Source: Branchiostoma floridae (taxonomy: Eukaryota > Chordata > Leptocardii > Amphioxiformes > Branchiostomatidae). Taken from it: DNA of 60,000 nucleotides. The stretch covers positions 10,993,273-11,053,272 of the forward strand of contig NC_049989.1 in assembly GCF_000003815.2 (NCBI RefSeq), read 5' to 3'. Below, one piece after another: positions 12,201 through 24,200 of the stretch. The translations under genes and the position numbers were made by a program. The notes beneath the pieces are model-generated. The model searched no databases and had not been told where the DNA came from. It worked only from the letters and a program-made list of their open reading frames with translations. Numbering within the stretch: the first letter of the stretch is position 1; each line of letters starts with the position of its first letter.

Positions 12201-15200
12201 TTACAATTTTGAACTTTACTTTTTTTTACTTCTGAGAAACAAAAAAATAAAATTGTTGTGACCCTAAAAAAACAGAATGTATTTCATGGATTAAGTGTTG
12301 TAACAAGATAAGTATATGATCATAAGCAAGGAAGATATCTGTGATGAACTGGCTATATTTTTCTAGGCTATGAACAGACCTAGAAGAGGAAATGACTAAA
12401 TGCATTACTGAGGAAAGTTCAACATGATAACATTTTAGAACAGTTGAAATGAACTACTAGTACATTGTCATTTTGGTACCGTATCCCTGCATGCAATAGA
12501 TATGAGATGTTAGGAGGTTAGTATTGTGGTGTATATTAGTACATCTAAAAGACAAAGAGGAAAACGTAAGAAATTTAGACAGCATTTCTGCTAGGACCTG
12601 TAAAAAAATGTCCCACCACCATCAGTAGAGTGCTGTTCTAAGGTAGCTATTTCTATTGTTCTGTGAAAGGAAGGAAAAAGGCATTCATTCATTCACTCAC
12701 AAAGTCATTCATTCATTCTCACCTTCAACATTTTAACAAACACACAGTGGAGATAATGAGCTTTACCTGCTAAAAAAAGACTACGATAAGTAACAACACT
12801 TTCCCATTAGGTATAACTTAAAGGATGACGTGTTGCACACCAGGCTTGAATAGACTATACCAGGCAAGAATAGACTACCAAGAAGAGAAGAATATGACAC
12901 CTCTCACTACATTGTCAAGTGTATACACCGATAACTTCTCACTACTTATATAACATGCGCACTAACCCTCATTGTTCACAGGGGTACTCTTTTTAGCTGG
13001 TCTGTCCTTATCGACTGTAAAACAGCAAAAAAGCACACGCACAAAATAAAATTCAACACAAAGAACTTAAATTGAAAATAATTCAGAACAAATAAGTCTG
13101 ACATGTTTGACAAAAGGTTGAAAGAAACAAAAAAAAAGGTTCAACCAAACAAAAACAATAAATGAAGAAAAAGAGACTTATATATGATACATTGACAAAG
13201 AAACAAACATCTAAACTAACTGAAGACCTACTGGTACATATATTTATGGTAAAACATTTCACTCTACTGAACATGGCCTAACTTACATCTACATTATACT
13301 AATAGCTTTTGCAAGCAGACTAAAAAAAACAGAGCTGTAACAGTACTATATGGTTTTAAACCAGAATCAGTTAGTACCGCAGAAGTTTGCAATGCCACAT
13401 TCTAATTCCTTTACCTTGTACCCTGTAGCTGGTTAGCACGTNNNNNNNNNNNNNNNNNNNNNNNNNNNNNNNNNNNNNNNNNNNNNNNNNNNNNNNNNNN
13501 NNNNNNNNNNNNNNNNNNNNNNNNNNNNNNNNNNNNNNNNNNNNNNNNNNNNNNNNNNNNNNNNNNNNNNNNNNNNNNNNNNNNNNNNNNNNNNNNNNNN
13601 NNNNNNNNNNNNNNNNNNNNNNNNNNNNNNNNNNNNNNNNNNNNNNNNNNNNNNNNNNNNNNNNNNNNNNNNNNNNNNNNNNNNNNNNNNNNNNNNNNNN
13701 NNNNNNNNNNNNNNNNNNNNNNNNNNNNNNNNNNNNNNNNNNNNNNNNNNNNNNNNNNNNNNNNNNNNNNNNNNNNNNNNNNNNNNNNNNNNNNNNNNNN
13801 NNNNNNNNNNNNNNNNNNNNNNNNNNNNNNNNNNNNNNNNNNNNNNNNNNNNNNNNNTAGGCATTGTTTCTTGCATGATTGGTGATTCTTTAAAATGCCC
13901 TTGGTATGGCTCCTCTAATCTTTACTAGTAATGTTGATTTAATGCTATGCATAAATTTTCAGCCTTTTCCCCCTAAGCAGTTTTCAACCATGCTGTAATT
14001 ATGCAAAGCAGCTGCAAAATAAGCCAATGTATGGCCTAGATGACAAGAACAAATATCGGAAAACATATACTTATGTTACAGAATATTTTGAGGCCAAAGA
14101 AGTTGTAGAATAAGAAAAAATGAAGAGTCTATTGTATGGTATACCATAGTATGCATCTTTGGTCCCTGACCACTTAGATTTCACATTGAAGGCAATTTTT
14201 TTCTTCAAACTGTTTTTTACTTCCAAGCTCACACAAGTTTCGGGTCCCCAGAGGATGTCATTCATATAATTAACTAAACGTGGCTTAATGCAAATTATAG
14301 GTACCAACAACAATCAGATGGTCTAAGATTTATACTCAGTCTGATGTATCAAAGAAGTAGGACTCACCTGTCTGGTGCTTGCTGCTCCTCTTCTCCGCAG
14401 CCTAGGAAACACCTGCTTGGGATGGAGGGCAGAGAGGAATGGGGACATTCAGTTAATTCTGCAGGGAAGTCAGGGGGGAGGGGGGCAGATATCACAAATT
14501 CATCTAAAAGAACCTACTTTTTTGTACATGGTCATAGAAGACTATAATTGCAAAGCACTTTAGTTACATGTAACATCCATTGGCATAATACCGGTCGGTT
14601 TACTGCAATTTCTCAAGCAATGCTAATTTGGCAAATGATCAACGCATCATTTTCTCCAGTTACATGTTGCTGTTACAGCTTACCTTTGCCACTTCTTCTG
14701 TGTAAATTATTTTGTCTCTCTGGTCCTGCTAAAAACATAATATCATAATTGGAACACACCGCGGAATTGCACGGAGAACGGGCGCGTGGTTGGAAGGGGG
14801 TGCACTATACCGGCCGAACGAAACACGGCACAATTAACTGCCGCTATGTACCTTTATACATCCTCTGTTGTTCCTTTCTTTCCTGTTAGTAGTTGCACAA
14901 AACAAAAATCTGCATGAGCATACAAAAAGTCATGAAAAAATGGGCGTATACTGACAAGAATTTTCATTTAATTTTGGTCCGTCACAACCGCTATGACGTA
15001 AAACTTTACTGCTGGCCGTAGCATTAAAAATGGCGGGAAAATGGCGGCGTACGTTCAATTTGACCCATTCAGCCGTAGATCCGGGTGATAATGAAACGGT
15101 TCCTCACACTTTTACACGAGTTGTAGGTTACCAAAAGAAATTCAAGATTGCTGTTGAATCATGCTCGTCTTGTGCCGTGAGCACATGTGATTATTATCTA

Positions 15201-18200
15201 CAAATCTGGCGATGAACGTGACAGTGTGTTTGTCCCACGACGAGCTCGCCTGCCCCGAAAATGACCTGAAAACTTTTGGCCTTGTTGTCTTCGAATGCAT
15301 TGTTATCGATGCTTTGTAAATTATGTATTGGACACCTAGATGTCTGAAGTGTGCATATCTCAGAAATAACTATTGTTGCGTGTGTAGATCTCTTTAAGTT
15401 CCACTATTTTTAATCGACCGGTATAAGGCTTATGACCGGTATTATGCCAATGCATGTTAGAGCTTTTGCCACCAATATTCTTCTTTGACTATTTTCAAAA
15501 TATGAACAAATGTTTTGTTACAGCAAATGCAATGTTTTCAATATTGATACTGCAGTTTTGCTTATATGGCACAATCATGAACATGGGAAGGTACAAAGAA
15601 AACAAAAGAAGGAAGCTAAGAAGGAAGAGATCTTATCAACAAATCACCAGTAACAGACCATATCACATTAGGAACAACTGTGTAATGATTGGGCCAAGGG
15701 GTGAAAGACAGAGAGGACTGGTGTATGAATCAGAAAATCTACTCCATTCATGTACAAAAATGAGAGAAGGGGATGATACATGTTAACTTAGAACCACATG
15801 TTACACACTGCAGGAGTGACACCTAGCTGAAGTATTAGGAAGAACCTGTTAGTATTGTGCTAAGAAAGGTGACAGTTGGTCGCTAAAATATAATATGTCA
15901 GGTCATGACATAATGGTTGTGTTGAAATTGTCATATTATATACGGTATGGGGTTGAGCACCTGGACAGAAAAATCTCTCTCTCTCGGCTTGGCTTTAATC
16001 TGAAAACTAGATCAATAACAAATATGATACCTTTCCCTTCCCCCGTTGTGACCAGAGTGGCGGGTCCAGTTGACCGTGAGGGAGCAGCCCGTTCTCCAGA
16101 CAGGACAGGAAGGCCAGGAGGTGACCACCCTTGGGAAAGTGGATGGGGGGTCTCTGCACTCCGTCCTGTCCCACCAGTACTATAGTTCCTCCACTGTCCG
16201 CTAATGGGAAATGTCAGATACATTACTTTTGCGAACGACACTACAAGAAGACTACTAGAGTAACACTATAGAAGCCATTTGATTGCACACCCCATTTGCC
16301 AACATATTTTGTGCAACTATCCAGGTGGTACAATAGTGCAAAGTTATCTGGCTGGACTGCACCAGTTTGGGATTTTGGGACTCCGTACAATTCAAAGAAG
16401 TGTGCGATAATCTGTTGTGCAACTAACACACTGGCTTCGGCTTCGACTGTATTTATACTTTTTTCATATTATCATATGTTCATGTTGCCTTCTTCCCAGT
16501 TACCCTTGTAAGCTACTGTTTTTCCTACATGAATGAAGAGAATGTCCAAGGATTTCAACTGTCCTATGTCCTATCACATCTACACTTGGAAATATTTTAT
16601 ATCAATCATATCCTCCAACATATAACAATTATGAGTTCATTACGATTCTTGCTTGTTTAATAGTAATAATAACCAACTCACGTTGTTGATGACAGTGAAG
16701 GTACACCACTTCATCTAGGTTGATGTTTACAGCATAATCCCAGTAGATGCTGAAAAATAAGGGGAAAACATCAATAGAAAGAGACCCTCAAAGAATAGAA
16801 TGATGTAATGCAGGTTCTGTTGGTTCAAAATAATCTGAGTTCTTAGCTCGTGTACATCTTCAACAACTGACAGTCATTAACTTGAATGATACTTGATACA
16901 TGTAAGATATGTGTTATAAGTTAGATAGCATTGCACAATATAAATATGGCACTCAGGTAGTTGCTATAAGTTGCCTACTGAAAATAAAGCAGCTATTAAA
17001 GCTTTGCTTATAAGGAATAGGATCAAAAGTTCCTGCCAACGAAAAGCTCAGTGTTATAAGTGTAGTAAGCTTAGTTGAACAAAATTTTACTTAAAATTTT
17101 AAGGAACAAACTTTAGTTTGCAGCGTTCTGGGCAGACAAACCAAATGCAAATGCCAGATGCGTATGGCTGAATGAAAACAAACTTAAAAGTTTGTGTAAG
17201 GCGCCGATTCAAGGAAACTGTGCTACTCACACGCCGTCATGTTTTCTTACGGGGAAGTTCTGCTCGCTACGACATGCAAGGGTGCGAGGCATTGTGCCAG
17301 GAAGGGGGGAGGGGGGTGGCATTTCACAAACACATGCAAAAAACACAAAGAACAAGGAGAGGAGAGAAACCAGTAAGTACACCACTTATTATTAAAAGTG
17401 CAAAAGAAAGATTAAAAAGTGCATCAGATTCTATTTATTAAATATACATGTATCCAAGCAGATCAGTGGCTTTCGGTTGATTTTACATTTTCTTTCTGCT
17501 GTTGTTACATAAAACACTAACATTTAATTGTGCATTACTTCAGAGACAACATTTATTAGCAAAACAGCAAGCCAAAGGCATAAATCTACTTGAACCTAAC
17601 ATAGGGGGGGGGGGGGGCGGGCGTTCATGCAATTTTCACCTATTGCAGTAAATATAAGAGAATTATAGAATTATATAGAAACAGAATAAATCTGATTATA
17701 TGGAACTAAATGAAATCAATTTTCAATCTCAAATGACTTAGACCTACACAGTAAATGTATACAATCAGAAAAATGATCTGTGAAATTGTCTATTATCAGG
17801 TAGCCTGGCAAAGATAAATCTAAATTATATATAAATCTATGACTGTCAGATCTAAGGCTCTTGATTTATTCTAACTCCCCCTGCCCTATCCTGACCTTCT
17901 GTCTGCGTCTCCCTCGTTGCTGTCTATACTGCCGTTCATCCATCTATAGANNNNNNNNNNNNNNNNNNNNNNNNNNNNNNNNNNNNNNNNNNNNNNNNNN
18001 NNNNNNNNNNNNNNNNNNNNNNNNNNNNNNNNNNNNNNNNNNNNNNNNNNNNNNNNNNNNNNNNNNNNNNNNNNNNNNNNNNNNNNNNNNNNNNNNNNNN
18101 NNNNNNNNNNNNNNNNNNNNNNNNNNNNNNNNNNNNNNNNNNNNNNNNNNNNNNNNNNNNNNNNNNNNNNNNNNNNNNNNNNNNNNNNNNNNNNNNNNNN

Positions 18201-21200
18201 NNNNNNNNNAACAACGAATGTAGATTGTCTATTAGTCAGGTAGCCTGGCAAAGATAAATCTAAATTATATATAAATCTATGACTGTCAGATCTAAGGCTC
18301 TTGATTTATTCTAACTCCCCCTGCCCTATCCTGACCTTCTGTCTGCGTCTCCCTCGTTGCTGTCTATACTGCCGTTCATGAGCTGGTTGGGTGTCCACTT
18401 GATGGTGAGGTTGTCGGCAGTCTGGTGCAGGGAGAGGTAGCCTGGCACGGGCTCCATGTCTTCCTTCTAGGTGAGAGCAGCAGAGATCATAGTCAGGGAG
18501 AGAGATTGTAAGCCACACTACATTATTCCATGGATAACATCTGTACATGCATTGATTTTCGCCTGTAGCTACATGTCACCCCAAAGCATCCATGGTCAAT
18601 CTGGACTTGTGCTTGCCAGAGGATTTTCTCTCCAGGTAGGTGGGCACATGGTCAGGGCTCCATGTCTTCCTTTTAGGTGAGAGCAGCAGAGATCATAGTC
18701 AGGGAGAGAGATTGTAAGGCCACACTGAATTAATTCTATGGATGACATCTTGCATGTATTGATTTTTGCCTGTACTAAAAAAAAAAAACTGTAGCCAGAA
18801 TAGTGACAGGGGCGACACATGTTGTCTGGTATTTATGACCCTCTGCTGCAGTCATGTGTCTCTGACGTCACGTTCCAGAAGCTACAGTAGACATTCCGTG
18901 AACAAGGCTGACAGAATCGGCTAAAAATTTGGGGTCAGCCCCAACTTATTTGTAGTGTTGGTTAGTTAAAGTTTAGTTCATCCATAATGTCATTTACCAA
19001 TGACACACAGATGAACTTTCATGCTAAGAAACATCTATCATATTTTTTTTACACTCAACAACCCTCCATGGTTTTGACCGGTGGAATATTCCCAACTATG
19101 ACAAATAGATATGTATGACAACACTTACGGGCTGCACGAGAACATTGTTTTTGCCATACAGGAGCGTAGTTCTGGAGTTCTGGTGTAGAGATTCCACATA
19201 GTCTCTGGGAGACACCGGCAGTCGGTTGGCAAAATCATCTGGTCCACCCGATCCCATCCGTATGATCTGAAATTAAGCATAGAAATAATCATAAAAATAC
19301 TTGGTCCTTCACTTGATTCTCATAGGACATGTCAACATATTTACACGTTTACAGAACTACAGATTTTAATGTATTTCACTAATAAGCTTTCTTACCAGGA
19401 CAGTCTCCAGCTTTAATTTTTTATGAGTCTTATTGTTTGGAAGCCCATGCTGTTAATATTCATTCAATTTGTGGAATCATTTTAAGCTTAAGATAAATAA
19501 AATTTCATCAATTTTACATAATAAAAATTCAGGATTCATTTTAAGTGGACAAGGTGACATTTTTTCTGTCCAAGCAGGCAAATTTACATCTTGTGACAGA
19601 GGGTCAGGTCTTTGAGACAATCCTATTACTTCCCTACTGTCAGGTTTTGGGGTTTGATGCCCAAAATTCTGGACAGTTGTGACCCTCATAGCATCCATGC
19701 AGCAATATGCAATGGCAATATGGCAGTAATAGGCTAAGAGAATGTTTGTTACATATGGCACAGTAACATGTGATACAGCTACATACGGCACAGTTGATTC
19801 TTACCCTGTCCAGGGTGCTGAATTTGTAGTTAAAACGATATTTCATTGGAAAAGCTCATGGAAAAGTTACACCTTACATTACAAGGCTGCCAACTTCCTT
19901 CCACCAAATGATAAAGTCTTTTCAAACATCCATGTACTTTAAAAATCTTAAGTCTGTTATATTTCCAAATTATTATACAAATACAATGAGTGCTCGTTGG
20001 GTTTTATTACCTTGCCTCAGCAAATCTACTTTTAGTACCCTCAGGCTACACAAATTCTATTTGTTGGATCAAAGAATACTGCTGAACCACAACATGAATG
20101 TGAAAACAGGGCCTTGATTATGATCCACAGTTTTCTGGACTGAATGTGTCAAGTTTCCCTCTATACACACTGTTGTCATTTTAATCTTTTCCTCCATTTT
20201 TGCCAAGAAACATTTTTTTTTTATTATTTACTTAGGATTCACCGCAAAACAAGGCTCATGGAGCCACTCAAGCATTTTGGGTTACAATACTGTATTGTGA
20301 AGAAAGTTGTCTGTTAATCTTTGACTTTCAGATTGTACCCTATGGGGAAGCAAGTCCGTGGAAGCTTATTCCATAGCGATGTTGTTCTAGGAAAGAAAGT
20401 GAGCTAAGAATATAGCTTGTTATGACCCAGAGTAAGCTAGAGTATGTTGTCTAGCTTGTTTATGCCTCTGACCTTGAGATGTGGTCTTCTGTTGGGGGAG
20501 GGGGGCCCGTTGAGGTTGGCTTGGTTGGGTATTCTGTGTCTCTGGACCAGCTCATCTGCAGTGGGGTCTGTCCAGTAGTGGTCGGGGGTCTTCACTTTGG
20601 AGAAGTCAAGTGCGCACGGGCCAACTTCGAGGGACAAATGATATACATCATTGTGATAATACTAAAATTATTTCAGCATTGACAATCAAACTGTTATGCA
20701 TTGCATGACTATAATAAGTATAGAAGGTTCTTGGTGAGAAGCTTTCAGAAAGTGTCTGCCATCTTTAGCTATAATTATGGTAGACAAAAAAAAGTGGTTT
20801 CAAACTGCGATACTTTGAAAATATTGCTACTTGATATACCTGAATACTCTGTTTCTGGAAACATTGAATATAGGCTACCCCGTGGATAAAGGTAAACTAG
20901 CATTATGTTACGCATGGATAAAGGTGAACTATCATTATTTAATATTAAGTACAATTAGTCATACGGTGGTATTTTCCTAACTTACAAGAAAAGATGCACA
21001 TGAAGACTAGTTCTCAAGCACAAGTCTTGACTAACAGCAATTATTTCCCCTTAAGGTACACACTTCTATACAGATTTAAAAAAGGAAACTCACCAAGTAA
21101 TGATGCTAAGATGGTTCCTTCCACTGGGTCTGCTAGTAATGCATTACTTTCATAGTATTTACTGGAACAAAAGAAAAAAATCCTTGTCAATCAATCAATC

Positions 21201-24200
21201 AATGTCAAAGTTGTGTAGGTGGTAGGTGGCGCTTCTCGAAGCTGGTCATGTCGTGAACTCGCTCTCGAGAAATCTTCGTAAAACTGCCCATATTTTGTAA
21301 CAACTAAGTCATCCTATCGTCATCAACTATCTAACTTGCGTTGTTATAGTTGTGGAACATCCCGATCGCTGTTTTGTGTGAATTTCGTTCGTCCTTGTAC
21401 GAAATTTTCGAGGTTATAGCGACGACACCGGCAGCTGGGGAGGGCAAGCCGGCTTCCCTTTGTCTACTCACGGTATCAGTGTAAACAAAGGCCAGCCGAC
21501 TAGCGTCGATTTTGCACTTTGCGATTTTCTCAACCAATCGCGATCTATTCATTCGTTTGTCCTGATTCTTTTTATTGTCCTTTATTGTATGTTGCAACAC
21601 CTTGAGCCGATCCTGTACAGCGTCTGAAGTCTTGAGGAGGAGCCTTCCCATAACTGACGCAACGGAAGGAAGGAAGGAAGGAAGGACGCCGGAAGATCGT
21701 GAACGTAGTAACGCAGCGATGGCAGCCCTTGGACTTGTAAGCAGCTTGAAAGACAAAATCCTGGACAGACTGTCGCAGTTTGAAAGTCACCAAGACAATC
21801 CACCCTGGCAGGCAGATCGGATCGCCGAAATTGCAACAGACAATGCCCCCCACACCCTGGAAGCATTGAAGCAGGTACGCCAGGAGTTATTTGACAGCAT
21901 CGATCGACTTCCTAGCAAACCTGATGACCTTTCTGATGGCAGGTTAGTGAGGCGCAACAAGAACACCTTCCAGCGTTTTACCCTCATTAAAGACATCATT
22001 GCGTTGTTTAATTTCACAAATTCTGGTGAAGTCAGCAAAGAACTGAAGGACTGTATACGTCCCTGCCAGGATACCGGTCTGACACATGATAGTGAAGATT
22101 CTACATCGTCAACGAGGAAGGCACCCGATATGATTGTCATACCCGAGGATGACCCAGATCCAGCTCCTTCCAATGTTTGTTTTCTCTGTGGAACAACAAA
22201 CAGTTCCGAATCAAACCACCTGTCGCAGGTATGCGAACCGCATTCCAATCACCTGCGATGTATATGTGGGCCGTGTAGAATGCTCCCAGAGACCGTTAAG
22301 AGTCTAGCTGAGAGGTTAAAGAAGCTTGAAGACCTAGCACCTGCAAACGGACGGAATGAAAATGACTTCCAGGATGATCTGACTCGGGAGGTTCAGAGGC
22401 TCCGAGATGAAAATGCCTCTCTTCTAAAAGTCATCCAGGTACTTACTGACGAGAAGATCGATGGAGATAGTTCCTCTGAATGGCGACAGGTGAAGGGAGG
22501 CCAAGCACCACGGCGACAGGACAAGCGGAGTGCTACTGAGGAAACTTTCAGAACATCTAACAGATTTTCACTCCTAGATTGCACCGACGGTGAACAGGAA
22601 ACGCCCTCGGAAGAATGTGACGCAAGCCCAGCCGATCAACATAACCAGATTGCGTCATATAGGAAACAACAACAACGACAATTCTACAAGACCAAGGCAC
22701 CGAAGAAAACTGTGATCATTGGAGATTCTATGATCAAAGGTCTGAAGCCGAGTAAAATGTCTAAGAACAGGAATGTGAAATGCTTCACACACCGCGGTGC
22801 TCGTGTTGAACAGCTGATGTCCCCGTCTAGCAGAATTGTGTCGTCTGAAACTCCCGACACTGTTATCCTACACGCTGGTACCAACAACAGTAGTGACTCC
22901 GTTCAAGTGATTATTGAGAAAACACGCAACCTGTCGTCAACTCTACAGGACACAGGTGTGCGGAGGATCGCGGTATCCGGTGTTATCTCGCGGGCAGACA
23001 CGGACCCTGAACGGACTCACCTGATCAACCTGGGATTGGCAAGAATGTGCAAGGCAAATGACTGGAATTTCATTGACAATAGTAACATCGGACCCTACTA
23101 CATATGCCATGATGGTGTACACCTGAACAGTCAGGGAACTATTCAGCTGGCCAGAAACCTGATTAGTTTCATCAGGGGCGAGAACCAACCCAGAGTCCGC
23201 CTTGGAACGTCTTACTCCGACGCCACGAGGACTACAGCATCGGTGGATTTTCGAGGACGGGGAGCCCCCAGCAGCAGATGGAAGGTCCGCACGGCAGAGC
23301 AGACACGGCTGCTGAGACTGGCCGAGACAATGTGGGACTAAGTACTAGAAGTCTTCCATCTTTTTTGCTTAGTAATGCTCGATCATTGTTGAATAAGATG
23401 GATGATTTGTCTGATTCGTTGAATAGTTATGGGATTGATATAGCCGTAATTTCTGAAACTTGGTTTACTCATGAACACCCTCCGGAATGTACACATATTG
23501 ATGGCTTTAACCTTTTCTCTAAATGTCGTAAGGAAAGCCGTGGTGGGGGTGTTGCTATATATGTTAATGATTCCATACATGCTGAGATCATAGACTTCAT
23601 AGAAATACCTACAGAACTTGAATGTCTGTGGGTATGGGCTAAGCCCTTTTGGCTACCACGTTCCATTGCAAATATTGCCATTTGTGCTGTTTATAATCCT
23701 CCGGCGTCACCCAGCCAAGAATTGTTACGTAGACATATTATTGATAGCATTGATAAGATTAATACTAGGTACCCACTTGCAGGAATTTGTGTTTTAGGAG
23801 ATTTTAATCGATGTGATATTAGCAATATTCTTAATGGAGCCCAGCTAAAACAGCTGGTCAGACAGCCTACTAGGGGAGAAGCCATTCTTGATTTAATTAT
23901 TACCAATTTGAAGCCATTTTACCAAATTCCTAGGATTGAGGAGCCCTTAGGAATGAGCGACCACAATACTGTGTTATGGTTTCCCAGTGACTACAAAGCT
24001 ATCAATACGAAAACGAAGTCAAAAATTCGCCCTTTTAAGGACTCCGAGGTCCGCTCTTTTGGACGGTGGATTTCCTCCCACCCGTGGATTGAAGTTTTTG
24101 ATGCCCACGACATCCAAACTAAAGCTAATATTTTCTATGAAACTCTCCAAAGTAGAATAGACCATCATTTCCCTATGAAATCTGTCGTTAAACACAATAC

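Larger units (their letters stand above)
11674..13441. repeat. Block B' joined to C', second copy of B and of 8170-8411
   Basis: This contig is the key to the order: it links block B directly to block C, showing that C (8133-11573) belongs immediately to the right of B. In the scaffold they are instead separated by block A'. Confidence 0.9.

Noticed and set aside
1-13441. Real tandem duplication of SGSM exons
   Set aside because: Exact shared insertions, N-run boundaries and phase-correct order only after re-sorting all point to unmerged alleles. Long reads could overturn this.
15454-15786. 110-codon plus-strand frame after the 885-bp element
   Set aside because: It has no recognised motif, is A/T-rich intron, and has no second copy.
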